Shown one piece after another: positions 1 to 7,404 of a stretch of DNA of 25,670 nucleotides. The position numbers were made by a program, and so were the translations under genes. The first letter of the stretch is position 1. Each line of letters begins with the position of its first letter. This DNA is from Acidobacteriota bacterium (GTDB lineage Bacteria; Acidobacteriota; Terriglobia; Bryobacterales; Bryobacteraceae). The DNA lies in NCBI GenBank assembly GCA_016871135.1, contig VFZQ01000005.1, positions 1 through 25,670 on the forward strand. The letters are read 5' to 3'. Under the pieces are notes generated by a model. It saw only the letters and a program-made list of their open reading frames with translations. It ran no database searches and had not been told where the DNA came from.

Positions 1-471
1 CAACACGGCCGTCTTCTCATTCAATTTGTACTGCTTGCCATCGGGATTGGAGAACGTGATGGTACGGTCGACGGCATCGCGCAGATTGATCTGCCCGCCG
101 ATGACGTTGTCCCAGGTTGGGGAATTCGAGTCTTCCAGATCGGCCATGAACATCGGAGCGCCGCAGTTCAGAGCGTTGATCAGCATTTTGCGTTCGGTGG
201 GGCCGGTGATCTCGGCGCGGCGGTCGGCCAGCGCGGGCGGGATGGGCGCGACACGCCAGTCGCCGTCACGAACGTGTTTGGTCTCCGGCAAGAAGTCCGG
301 CAAAACGCCCGCCAGCAACTGCTGCCAGCGGACCTCGCGGGCGGCGAGCAACTCGCGGCGGCGCGATTCGAACTTATCGGAGATGGCGACGACGAAAGCG
401 ATCGCCTCGGGTGTGAGAATTTCAGCGAAGCCAGGCTTCATGGCGCCGAGAATTTGATGGGAAGACGGCAT
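1..471 (-). CDS. aceB: Malate synthase A, N-terminal part (runs off the left edge)
   Basis: Malate synthase condenses glyoxylate with acetyl-CoA to give malate in the glyoxylate shunt; it is cytoplasmic. The visible part is 157 codons, open to base 1, from an ATG at 469-471; the family is usually about 530 residues, so roughly 70% lies outside. Recognisable family motifs are EITGPTERK (residues 87-95), FMADLEDSNSPTWDN (108-122) and GQINLRDAV (126-134), which match the E. coli AceB N-terminal region closely. The active-site residues lie further on and cannot be checked. A second ATG at codon 11 is possible, but the first sits 11 nt behind a TATACA hexamer. There is no Shine-Dalgarno. The gene diverges from alkC across 47 bp. 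No isocitrate lyase is seen in the window. Confidence 0.93.
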   Translation of the reverse strand, partial: MPSSHQILGAMKPGFAEILTPEAIAFVVAISDKFESRRRELLAAREVRWQQLLAGVLPDFLPETKHVRDGDWRVAPIPPALADRRAEITGPTERKMLINALNCGAPMFMADLEDSNSPTWDNVIGGQINLRDAVDRTITFSNPDGKQYKLNEKTAVL

Positions 472-482
472 TGCCTATTCAG

Positions 483-488
483 TGTATA
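483..488 (-). promoter_or_regulatory. Putative -10 element of aceB (TATACA)
   Basis: On the minus strand TATACA ends 11 nt before the aceB ATG, which would place transcription start only about 5 nt upstream of the start codon. The same six bases read on the plus strand (TGTATA) sit 17 bp upstream of the alkC -10 element, so the two divergent promoters appear interlocked. Seen by eye only; no transcript data. Confidence 0.45.
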
Positions 489-505
489 CGCACGATCGCC
501 CCTGC

Positions 506-511
506 TACAAT
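506..511 (+). promoter_or_regulatory. Putative -10 element of alkC (TACAAT), leaderless arrangement
   Basis: TACAAT matches the -10 consensus at five of six positions and ends 7 nt before the ATG at 519, so the predicted transcription start coincides with, or is within 1-2 nt of, the start codon. No Shine-Dalgarno is present. The -35 position, 17 bp upstream, is occupied by TGTATA, which is a poor match. Confidence 0.5.
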
Positions 512-518
512 CTCGGCG

Positions 519-1628
519 ATGTCCTTTGACTTGAAGAGTTTCTTCAGCGCGCGTACCGTGGACGAAATCGCAAGCGATCTAAAGCGTGCGCATTCGAAGT
601 TCGACAAAACGAAATTCACCGCCGAGTGTTTGCGGGGACTTGACGGGCTGGAGTTGATCGCCCGCGGCTGGCACATCGCGGAAGCGATGCGGAAGCATTT
701 GCCGCGGCATTTCCCCGATGCCGCCCGCGTCCTGGTTCGGTCGCTTCCGGCCGACAGCACGCCACGGAGCGAAGACAAGATGGACACGTTCCGTTATCTG
801 CCGCACACGCAGTTCGTTTCCAAGTACGGGATCGATCATTTTGAAGAAGCGATGCGCGCGCAGTACGAACTGACGCAGCGCTTTACGGCGGAGTTCAGCG
901 TACGCGCGTTCTTCGAAAGATATCCGAGCGAAACGCACGCGCGGTTTGTGGAGTGGTCGCGCGATCCCAACGTTCACGTGCGGCGGCTTGTGTCGGAAGG
1001 CTCGCGGCCACGTCTGCCATGGGGAAGCCGCCTGCGCGCGTTCCAGGAAGATCCGTCGCCGGTGCTTGAGATATTGGAACTGCTCAAGGACGACCCCGAA
1101 CTTTACGTGCGCCGCTCGGTGGCGAACAATCTGAACGACATCGCCAAGGATCATCCCGATGTCGCGATCGCGACCTGCCGGCGCTGGGCGAACGGCGATG
1201 CCAACCGGATGTGGATTGTCAATCACGCGCTGCGCAGTTTGGTGAAACAAGGGCACCCTGGCGCGTTGGGCGTGCTTGGATTCGCGAACCGAGCGAAGGT
1301 CCGTATCGACAACGTGCAGATTTCTCCTGCGCGAATCCGGCTGGGCGAGACGCTGCGTTTTTCAGTGGAAGTGATCAGCCAGTCGTCCAAGCAACAGGAT
1401 CTGCTGATCGACTTCGCTGTGCACTATGTGAAAGCCAACGGCGGCACCGCGCCTAAGGTTTTCAAGCTCACGTCGATCTCGCTTCCCGCGCGGGGAACTA
1501 CCGTTTTGCAAAACAGTGTTGCTTTCCGTCAGATGACCACTCGAAAGCACTACGCCGGCGAACACAAGATCGAACTGCTAATCAACGGTGCGCCGATTCC
1601 GCTGGGATCGGTTTCGTTGGAGGTGTGA
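519..1628 (+). CDS. alkC: AlkC-type DNA alkylation repair glycosylase with C-terminal Ig-like domain
   Basis: A cytoplasmic base-excision repair protein of the AlkC/AlkD superfamily, which removes alkylated bases such as 3-methyladenine using a HEAT-like repeat scaffold without base flipping. The product is 369 aa. Residues 1-255 or so are helical, with HEAT-like repeats; the segment around 150-175, containing HVRRLVSEGSRPRLPWGSRL, is the best family signature. Residues about 260-369 are beta-rich with little helix and fit the Ig-like domain found on the longer AlkC subtype. The frame is open upstream to 471, but that extension would overlap the aceB start. ATG 519 lies 7 nt after TACAAT and gives the usual N-terminus of the family. 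The gene is a single transcription unit, convergent with the DUF1080 gene. The exact substrate is inferred from the family. Confidence 0.85.
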   Translation: MSFDLKSFFSARTVDEIASDLKRAHSKFDKTKFTAECLRGLDGLELIARGWHIAEAMRKHLPRHFPDAARVLVRSLPADSTPRSEDKMDTFRYLPHTQFVSKYGIDHFEEAMRAQYELTQRFTAEFSVRAFFERYPSETHARFVEWSRDPNVHVRRLVSEGSRPRLPWGSRLRAFQEDPSPVLEILELLKDDPELYVRRSVANNLNDIAKDHPDVAIATCRRWANGDANRMWIVNHALRSLVKQGHPGALGVLGFANRAKVRIDNVQISPARIRLGETLRFSVEVISQSSKQQDLLIDFAVHYVKANGGTAPKVFKLTSISLPARGTTVLQNSVAFRQMTTRKHYAGEHKIELLINGAPIPLGSVSLEV

Positions 1629-1691
1629 TGGCGGCCGAGGTGGCAAAGGCGATTTTCCAATGGTGCTTATGACGCTGGCGTAGGCCCGCGG

Positions 1692-2447
1692 CTACTTCTT
1701 CTTCAGCCCGACCTTTCGGATTTCGAGCTTCATCGGTGGGCCGACGTGGATTTGAAAACCGAGAAGGCCCTCCATCTTCCGGCCGGCGGTGTCGTCATCG
1801 ATGAATGCCGAGACGAGTTGACCGTTGAAGATGTGCATCAACACGTTGTCGCGAGCGATGATGTGAACGGTGTTCCAGTCGTTAATTTTGATGGCACCCT
1901 TCAGGTCGTCGGCGGATTTGAGCTGCGCGAGGGTGCGCGGGCGGCCGTCGCCTTCCTTGGTGGCGACGATACCGCGCGGAGCGAGGAAGCCGCGGCCACG
2001 CTCCTCATAGAGAAGTCCTGTGTGCTGATTGATGAAGTCGAAATCCGCTTGATAACCTTTGAGCACCCACTTGCCGACCTCGGGGAGTTCCACGCTGCGA
2101 TATTGAATGCCGCTATTGGTCGAGTTCATCTTCAATTCGAGTTTGAGTTCGAAGTTCGCCGGTTTGCCGCCGCGCCAGATGAGAAACGAATTCAACTTAA
2201 TGGGATTGGCCGCGGTCGTCTCGCCGACGATGGTTTCGTTCTCGACGCGCCACAGTGCGGGATCACCGTCCCAACCGCTGAGCGTCTTGCCGTCGAAAAT
2301 CGGCTCGAATCCAGTGCGGTCTTCGATGCTGATCGCTTCCGGCCCCGTTGGGCCGCGGCCTCCGGGAGGGCGGCCGCCTTTGGTACGGTCGGGCGGTTGC
2401 GCCAGCAACAACACGGCGGATAGGGCAAAGGCAAAGAAGGTCTTCAT
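1692..2447 (-). CDS. Exported DUF1080 protein (3-keto-disaccharide hydrolase family)
   Basis: A 251-aa secreted protein of the DUF1080 family (PF06439), a concanavalin-like beta-sandwich; characterised members hydrolyse 3-keto-glycosides. Residues 1-16 form a signal peptide (MKTFFAFALSAVLLLA). A Pro/Gly/Arg-rich linker covers about 18-36. The DUF1080 domain runs from about 44 to 248, starting with the typical GFEPIFDGKTLSGWDGD and including NSTNSGIQYRS (108-118). ATG 2447 was chosen because it begins the signal peptide and has GGAG five bases upstream; the longer open frame adds an arginine-rich stretch without hydrophobic character. It is the last gene of an amidase-propeller-DUF1080 operon, 19 bp behind the propeller stop. 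The substrate is not predictable from sequence. Confidence 0.88.
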   Translation of the reverse strand: MKTFFAFALSAVLLLAQPPDRTKGGRPPGGRGPTGPEAISIEDRTGFEPIFDGKTLSGWDGDPALWRVENETIVGETTAANPIKLNSFLIWRGGKPANFELKLELKMNSTNSGIQYRSVELPEVGKWVLKGYQADFDFINQHTGLLYEERGRGFLAPRGIVATKEGDGRPRTLAQLKSADDLKGAIKINDWNTVHIIARDNVLMHIFNGQLVSAFIDDDTAGRKMEGLLGFQIHVGPPMKLEIRKVGLKKK

Positions 2448-2452
2448 GGGGA

Positions 2453-2456
2453 CTCC
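2453..2456 (-). promoter_or_regulatory. Shine-Dalgarno of the DUF1080 gene (GGAG)
   Basis: GGAG on the minus strand lies five bases before the ATG at 2447 and decides that start over the upstream open frame. It falls in the 19-bp gap after the propeller stop codon, consistent with translation from a polycistronic message. Confidence 0.55.
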
Positions 2457-2466
2457 GTTCGACGGG

Positions 2467-3438
2467 TTACGGCGCCGCGGACGCGCCCCACAAACCACTC
2501 ACGTCGATCGCGGTGGGATTGGGTCCGGCGGGCGTTTCGGCGACGATTTTATGCCGCTCAACGCTCAGCGCGACCACGGAATTCCGAGTGGTCAAGTATA
2601 TCATTCGGCCATCGGTGGCGACTGGGCGCTGGCCCGGCGCGGCCTGGCTGCGTTGGCCGCCGATGGGGATGCGCAACTTCATGTCATGCAGCGCGCCGAG
2701 TCTATCGGCTTCCAGCACCATCAGATGCGAATTGGTCAGCACATAAGCGCGAGAACTATCAGGCAGAAAGACGGCTCCGAAACCATTGGCGATGCCAGGA
2801 TACGGAACGCGGCCGGCGGCGATCAACGCGGCGCCGCGCCAGCGGTAGACATCAATAAAGCCGGAGCGATTGAGCGCGATCAGATGATCGCCGTTGGGAG
2901 AGACAGCGAGGCCGACGGGGTCACTCGCGTGTTGGCCAGACACCGGCGCGTTGAAGTGGCTATCGGTGAGTTTGCAGGTCTCGCCGATGCGAAAGACGCG
3001 GACACGTTTGGTAGCGGAGTCGCCGACCGCGATGAGGCGGGCGGAGTTGACGACCATCGATGTGGCCGCGAAGCCTGTCGTCATTCGAGTGACAACGGTG
3101 CGTTTGGCGTAAGAAACGCTCGTCAATCCGTTGGGCGTGGCGGCGATTAGACAATCGCCCGATGCGGTGAACGCGAGTTCGCGCGCTTCAGCCTGCACGG
3201 TATCGCCTGAGGGCTGCATGGTGCGCGAGTCGTAGAACTCGATGATCTTTTGGGAGGGACGGCTGACGGCGAGGAACGGGTGTTGCGGGTGGTGCTTGCT
3301 GTCGAAGGCATCGAGCGGCAGACTCGATCGTTTGTCGAGCGAAGGCCCGAAGAGATCGAGGCCTTGCGACGAAATCGTGACAACCGACAGCGATTGCGCG
3401 TTGATAGCTATGGCGGCCAACAGCAGGCGGAGCAGCAT
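2467..3438 (-). CDS. Exported YVTN/lactonase-like beta-propeller protein, function unknown
   Basis: A 323-aa protein with a short signal peptide (MLLRLLLAAIAINAQ, cleavage near residue 15). The remainder is repeats of beta-propeller type; the clearest blade is about 173-198 with DPVGLAVSPNGDHL, the SPDGxxL-like turn of YVTN/NHL/lactonase propellers. Other blades are visible near 85-107, 128-150, 215-240 and 274-300. No catalytic motif is recognised, so it could be a lactonase-like enzyme or a binding scaffold. ATG 3438 was chosen because it starts the signal peptide; the open frame continues upstream into the amidase gene with no coding character. Its start codon is one base after the amidase stop, so the two are translationally coupled or at least co-transcribed. 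Confidence 0.75.
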   Translation of the reverse strand: MLLRLLLAAIAINAQSLSVVTISSQGLDLFGPSLDKRSSLPLDAFDSKHHPQHPFLAVSRPSQKIIEFYDSRTMQPSGDTVQAEARELAFTASGDCLIAATPNGLTSVSYAKRTVVTRMTTGFAATSMVVNSARLIAVGDSATKRVRVFRIGETCKLTDSHFNAPVSGQHASDPVGLAVSPNGDHLIALNRSGFIDVYRWRGAALIAAGRVPYPGIANGFGAVFLPDSSRAYVLTNSHLMVLEADRLGALHDMKLRIPIGGQRSQAAPGQRPVATDGRMIYLTTRNSVVALSVERHKIVAETPAGPNPTAIDVSGLWGASAAP

Positions 3439-3439
3439 T

Positions 3440-4285
3440 TTACAACGCGGACCAGTCGAACGCGGGACCGACATCGAACTTATCCTTACGGAAATTTTGG
3501 TGTGAGGCGATGCCTGCGTATTTGCCAAAGAAGTCGAGATCGCATTCGGTGCGCTTGGCCGCGGGCGGGAGAGTTTTCGGAATCGCAAACGCCGCACAGA
3601 GATGATCGACTAGCGTTTTGGCGGCGGCGAACTGCGGCCTGGTGTAGGCAGCGTAGTAGTCGAAGGTGCGGTAGCTGGCCTTTACAAATTTACCGGTTTC
3701 CGTTTTGTCGCACCATTTGACGCCATAGTCTTTCGGCCACCAGTTGAGTTGATTGGGGTTGGTTGGCGACTGCTTGAGTGGGCCGACGTTGGCGATTTCG
3801 ATGCCGATCGATCGCTTGTCATGCTTGTGATTGGCGCTGGCGGCGCCTTGAATGCCGAGGTGATAAGCCCAATGCGAGGGATCAAACGTTTCGTAGATCG
3901 TGCCGTCGGTGTCGATCATGTAGGCGGTGGCCACTTCGAGCGGCGAGTTGATCCACGAGTCGTAGGCGCTGCGCGCGGTGCTGCCGGCGGTGAAATGGAG
4001 AACGATCAGATCCTTGGGAAACGCCTGCGCGAAGTATTGCGATTGCGGAAGGCGAAATTTCTTGCGGTCGATGGCGGGACCGCCAGGGGTGGCGGGCGCG
4101 GGCGGCGGAAGCGGCGGCAGCGCGGCGAGGTCGGTAGTCGCTTCAGGAATCGTCAATACCTGGCCAACTTTGATCTTGTTGGGGTCGGCGATAGCGTTCG
4201 CCATCATCAGCGCATTCACGGTAAGCCCAAACTTTTTGGCGATTGTGGAGAGCGTGTTGCCGCTCTGAACCGTATATTGAGGCAT
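3440..4285 (-). CDS. LysM domain plus N-acetylmuramoyl-L-alanine amidase (Amidase_2)
   Basis: A 281-aa two-domain protein. Residues about 3-47 are a LysM module (YTVQSGNTLSTIAKKFGL...KVGQVLTIP) that binds N-acetylglucosamine-containing glycans. A Pro/Ala linker covers 55-70. Residues about 80-278 are a zinc amidase domain that cleaves the MurNAc-L-Ala bond of peptidoglycan. Candidate zinc ligands are H97 in VLHFTAG, H262 in ASHQN and D271 in KFDVGP, with the final two nine residues apart as in T7-lysozyme-like enzymes. There is no signal peptide or membrane segment, which is odd for a wall enzyme. An in-frame GTG at 4294 would add three residues; ATG 4285 is preferred. First gene of the operon with the propeller and DUF1080 genes, and divergent from kdgK. 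Confidence 0.88.
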   Translation of the reverse strand: MPQYTVQSGNTLSTIAKKFGLTVNALMMANAIADPNKIKVGQVLTIPEATTDLAALPPLPPPAPATPGGPAIDRKKFRLPQSQYFAQAFPKDLIVLHFTAGSTARSAYDSWINSPLEVATAYMIDTDGTIYETFDPSHWAYHLGIQGAASANHKHDKRSIGIEIANVGPLKQSPTNPNQLNWWPKDYGVKWCDKTETGKFVKASYRTFDYYAAYTRPQFAAAKTLVDHLCAAFAIPKTLPPAAKRTECDLDFFGKYAGIASHQNFRKDKFDVGPAFDWSAL

Positions 4286-4316
4286 TCGACTCACGCTACC
4301 ACAGGGGCGGCATTGG

Positions 4317-4323
4317 TAGAATA
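4317..4323. promoter_or_regulatory. Putative shared, bidirectional -10 element between amidase and kdgK
   Basis: The seven bases TAGAATA read as TAGAAT on the plus strand (10 nt before the kdgK ATG at 4333) and as TATTCT on the minus strand (directed at the amidase, predicted start near 4311). One AT-rich heptamer could therefore serve both directions. The whole gap between the two genes is under 50 bp, so no separate promoters fit comfortably. By eye only. Confidence 0.45.
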
Positions 4324-4332
4324 GGCGTTTCT

Positions 4333-5364
4333 ATGAGCACTCTTGTCGTCACCTTCGGTGAGATCATGTTGCGCCTGGCGCCCCCAGGCTTTGAACGTTT
4401 CCTGCAGTCGCCGCAATTTCTGGCGACGTTTGGAGGCGGCGAGGCGAATGTCGCCGTCGCCGTTTCGGGATTCGGATTACCGGCACGCTACGTTACCGTG
4501 CTGCCGGCGAATCCGATCACCGACGCCTTTGTAGGCGAGATGCGGCGCTTCGGCGTCGACGCCGATCAGATCGTTCGCGGCAAGGGACGCTTCGGCATCT
4601 ACTTCGTCGAGCCGGGCGCGAATCAGCGGCCATCCAAGGTGATCTACGACCGCGAGGGATCGTCGATCGCGGCGGCCAAGCCGGGAGCGATCGACTGGTC
4701 CAAGGCGCTGGCGGGCGGGACGTGGTTTCATATCACGGGCATCACGCCGGCGATCAGCGAAGGCGCGGCGCAGTTGGCCATCGAGAGCGTCAAGGCGGCG
4801 CGCGCGCAGGGGTTGAAGGTGTCGTGCGATTTGAACTTCCGGAAGAATTTGTGGAAGTGGGGCAAGACGGCGGCGGAAGTGATGCCGGAGTTGTTCCAGT
4901 ACGTCGATGTCGGCATTGCGAACGAAGAAGACTGCCAGATGACGTTGGGGCTGAAGCTGGATGTCGATGTACATTCGGGCGCGCTCGACCGTGAGCAGTA
5001 TCGCAAGCTGACCGATATGGTGCTGGAGAAATATCCCAATCTGGAAGCGATCGCGGTGACACTGCGCGAATCGCACTCGGCGTCGCACAACGGATGGGCG
5101 GCGTGCTTGAACAACCGCAAGGAGTTTCTGGTTTCGAAGCACTACGACATCACGCATATTGTCGATCGCGTCGGCGGCGGTGATTGTTTCGCGGGCGGAT
5201 TAGTGTACGGCCTGAACGCCTTGGGCTCGTATCAGGAGGCGTTGGAATTCGCCGTGGCGGCGTCGTGCTTGAAGCATTCGATACCGGGCGACTTCAACCG
5301 GTTCACGGCGGACGAGGTGCATGCGTTGATAAAGGGCGGCGGCTCGGGCCGCGTGCAGAGGTAA
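4333..5364 (+). CDS. kdgK: PfkB-family sugar kinase, probably 2-keto-3-deoxygluconate kinase
   Basis: A 343-aa cytoplasmic ribokinase-type kinase. Both PfkB signatures are present: GGGEANVAV (34-42) near the substrate site, and DRVGGGDCFAGG (278-289) with the catalytic base D284 and the anion hole. The GAGD core reads GGGD here. The segments YDREGSS (105-111) and SCDLNFRKNLW (164-174) resemble 2-keto-3-deoxygluconate kinases, which make KDPG for the Entner-Doudoroff pathway; a fructokinase-like role is the main alternative. The open frame extends upstream to 4243 across the amidase start; ATG 4333 gives the standard N-terminus and lies 10 nt after TAGAAT with no Shine-Dalgarno. It is followed after 5 bp by an exported hydrolase. 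Confidence 0.82.
   Translation: MSTLVVTFGEIMLRLAPPGFERFLQSPQFLATFGGGEANVAVAVSGFGLPARYVTVLPANPITDAFVGEMRRFGVDADQIVRGKGRFGIYFVEPGANQRPSKVIYDREGSSIAAAKPGAIDWSKALAGGTWFHITGITPAISEGAAQLAIESVKAARAQGLKVSCDLNFRKNLWKWGKTAAEVMPELFQYVDVGIANEEDCQMTLGLKLDVDVHSGALDREQYRKLTDMVLEKYPNLEAIAVTLRESHSASHNGWAACLNNRKEFLVSKHYDITHIVDRVGGGDCFAGGLVYGLNALGSYQEALEFAVAASCLKHSIPGDFNRFTADEVHALIKGGGSGRVQR
5357..5362 (+). promoter_or_regulatory. Shine-Dalgarno of the exported serine hydrolase (AGAGGT)
   Basis: AGAGGT lies 7 nt before ATG 5370 and overlaps the kdgK stop codon at 5362-5364. This supports ATG 5370 as the start and suggests translation from a message shared with kdgK. Confidence 0.55.
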
Positions 5365-5369
5365 TCGAA

Positions 5370-7118
5370 ATGCGGCTTTTACTCGTTCTTTCCGCGGTGG
5401 CGATCGCGCAGGACTTCAGCGTGCCCGCCGATGAAGTGTCCAAGCTGCGCGAGGCGGTGAAGCCGCTAACGGCGAAAGCGGCGGCGGTGTCGAAGCATGC
5501 GCTGGCGCCGGATGTTGCCGTTTATGAAAAGGCCGTGCAAAATCTCGTCAAGTATCCTGATGAATTCTACACGGCCGACTACATCAAGCACGCCAACGCC
5601 GCGCTGGCCGAGGGATTGCAGCGCGCCGAGGCGTTGTCGAAGGGCGCTTCGCCGTGGACGAAACAGACGGGACGGGTAGCACGCGCGTATCGGTCACGCA
5701 TCGACGACTCGGTGCAGCCGTATCGCCTTAATATTCCGAAGTCCTACGATGGCTCAAAGCCGGTTCGGCTCGATGTGGTGCTGCACGGGCGCAACGCGCG
5801 GTTGACCGAGGCAAGTTTTCTGGCGCTCGACAAGAAGCCGTACGAGCAGGATTGGATGGAACTGGAAGTGATGGGACGCGGCAACAACGCGTATCGATGG
5901 GCGGGCGAGACGGACGTATTCGAAGCGCTTGCGGCGGTGACGTCGCAGTACAACATCGACAAAGACCGCATCGTGCTGCGTGGGTTTTCGATGGGCGGTG
6001 CGGGAGCATGGCACATCGGGCTGCATCATCCGTCGCGATGGGCTGGCATCGAAGCGGGCGCTGGGTTTACGGAGACGATGCTTTACGCCAAACGGATGAG
6101 TCCACCGGCGTGGGAGCGCGCGGCGATGCGCATCTACGACGCGGTCGACTACGCACCGAATATCGTGAATACGCCGACGGTCGGGTATGGCGGCGAGATC
6201 GACCCGCAGTTGAAAGCGAGCGTAAATATTAAGGAGGCGCTGGAGTTCGAAAAGGTCCGGCCGAACGCAATTTTTCTTGTCGGGCCGCAAACGCCGCACC
6301 GGTGGCATCCGGATTCGAAGAAAGAGAGCGAGGCGTTTCTAACTAAGAACTTGCCGCGTCGCACGCCGGAGCGTTTTCATTTCGTGACGTTCACGCCGCG
6401 CTACGGGCAGGTGTGGAACTGGAAGATCGCCGCGTTACAGAACATGTACGGCCGCGCGGAGTTATCGGGCACGAGCGACATTGTCACAACGAAGAACATC
6501 GCGGAGTTGGAGTTGGACGCGCCTCGCGCGGTGACGATTGACGGGCAGTCGCTGAAAGGCGCGGCGTTCGTGAAGCAGATGAACCGCTGGGAGGTGCGCG
6601 GTGGTAAGCCGGCGGTGCGGAAGCGCGCGGGCTTGCAGGGGCCGATTGACGATGCGTTCATGGACCGGTTCCTGGTGGTCGCCGATGGCGAGGATGCCTC
6701 GTTGACCGCTTTTACCGCGAATTTCGAAAAGTATTTTCGTGGCGCGGTGCGCCGGACGACATCGAAGGCGCTGGCGAAGTCCGACATCGCCGAGAGCCAT
6801 CTTGTCCTGTTTGGGACGCCTTCGACGAATAAGACGATGGAGCGCGTGATCAAGAACCTGCCGGTGCGGTGGACGGCGAGCGAGATCGAGATTAAAGGGC
6901 AGAAGTTCGACGCGTTGACGCACCGGCTGGCGCTGATTCAGCCCAATCCGCTGAACCCTTCCAAGTATGTGGTGCTGAACGCGGGACACTCGTTTGGCGT
7001 GGACGATTTGAAAGGGACGAACGCCCTGCTCTATCCGCGCTGGGGCGATTGGGCGGTCATCGAAACCGTGACGGGCAAGGTGAAGGCGGCCGGGTTCTTC
7101 GATGAGGGTTGGCGGTAA
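5370..7118 (+). CDS. Exported alpha/beta-hydrolase (prolyl-oligopeptidase/esterase-like), two-part protein
   Basis: A 582-aa protein with a short signal peptide (MRLLLVLSAVAIAQ). Residues about 25-110 are helical. Residues about 115-330 are an alpha/beta-hydrolase fold: oxyanion-hole HG in VVLHGRN (138-142), nucleophile elbow GFSMGG with S207, a possible acid in YGGEIDP (273-279) and a catalytic-His candidate at H310 or H313. Residues about 335-582 form a second region with its own Rossmann-like pattern (HLVLFGTP near 475, YVVLNAGHSF near 535). This two-part layout is seen in large secreted hydrolases annotated as prolyl oligopeptidase or PHB-depolymerase-like. The frame is open far upstream inside kdgK; ATG 5370 starts the signal peptide. 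Substrate unknown; an ester or peptide is possible. Co-directional with kdgK. Confidence 0.8.
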   Translation: MRLLLVLSAVAIAQDFSVPADEVSKLREAVKPLTAKAAAVSKHALAPDVAVYEKAVQNLVKYPDEFYTADYIKHANAALAEGLQRAEALSKGASPWTKQTGRVARAYRSRIDDSVQPYRLNIPKSYDGSKPVRLDVVLHGRNARLTEASFLALDKKPYEQDWMELEVMGRGNNAYRWAGETDVFEALAAVTSQYNIDKDRIVLRGFSMGGAGAWHIGLHHPSRWAGIEAGAGFTETMLYAKRMSPPAWERAAMRIYDAVDYAPNIVNTPTVGYGGEIDPQLKASVNIKEALEFEKVRPNAIFLVGPQTPHRWHPDSKKESEAFLTKNLPRRTPERFHFVTFTPRYGQVWNWKIAALQNMYGRAELSGTSDIVTTKNIAELELDAPRAVTIDGQSLKGAAFVKQMNRWEVRGGKPAVRKRAGLQGPIDDAFMDRFLVVADGEDASLTAFTANFEKYFRGAVRRTTSKALAKSDIAESHLVLFGTPSTNKTMERVIKNLPVRWTASEIEIKGQKFDALTHRLALIQPNPLNPSKYVVLNAGHSFGVDDLKGTNALLYPRWGDWAVIETVTGKVKAAGFFDEGWR

Positions 7119-7138
7119 ACGCGATCTTCGCGATTCGA

Positions 7139-7351
7139 CTACGAACCGGTGCCTGCGGAGGCGCCGAGTGTCGAACTAACGCTCGAAAAAATCTGACAGA
7201 TACTGGGCCCAAGCGTTTGAGGGAAAATCGCGGCGACGGCTACGGCGATTGTGGCCGCCATCAACGTGTACTCGATGAGATCCTGGCCGGCTTCGTCGCG
7301 CCAGAAGCGGGCCCTCGTTCGGACGAGGGAAGAATTTGTTGTTTTTGTCAT
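7139..7351 (-). CDS. Flp-family type IVb pilin, small and unaccompanied
   Basis: A 70-aa prepilin-like protein. A basic leader (about residues 1-18) is followed by DEAGQDLIEYTLMAATIAVAVAA: a Gly at -1, then QDLIEY with Glu at +5 and Tyr at +6, then a single hydrophobic helix. This is the classic Flp/Fap prepilin processing site cut by a TadV-type peptidase, and Flp pilins build Tad pili for surface attachment. ATG 7351 gives a normal Flp length; an upstream GTG at 7390 adds 13 residues without Flp similarity. No tadABC, rcpA or prepilin peptidase gene is in the window, so the secretion machinery must be elsewhere or the protein has another role. It lies 236 bp downstream of the myo-inositol oxygenase stop, likely with its own promoter. 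Confidence 0.85.
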   Translation of the reverse strand: MTKTTNSSLVRTRARFWRDEAGQDLIEYTLMAATIAVAVAAIFPQTLGPSICQIFSSVSSTLGASAGTGS

Positions 7352-7404
7352 CTGATTGGCTCTTTCCGCGTGAGGATCTGCTACAACCATCTTCCGTCAG
7401 CGGA

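Noticed and set aside
26..457. 143-codon plus-strand open frame at the left edge
   Set aside because: The minus strand there encodes clear malate synthase A sequence, so the plus frame is a shadow.
1629..1691. A terminator or small gene between alkC and the DUF1080 gene
   Set aside because: The 63-bp convergent gap holds no clear hairpin with a T-run and no open frame.
4286..4294. GTG at 4292-4294 as the amidase start
   Set aside because: It adds only three residues and has no Shine-Dalgarno; the ATG at 4285 is equally placed and more common. It cannot be excluded.
7120..7165. Small hairpins (7120-7132 and 7148-7165) at the convergent hydrolase and pilin ends, as terminators
   Set aside because: Stems of 5 and 7 bp with no T-run on either strand; the second lies within the pilin coding sequence. 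Too weak to call.
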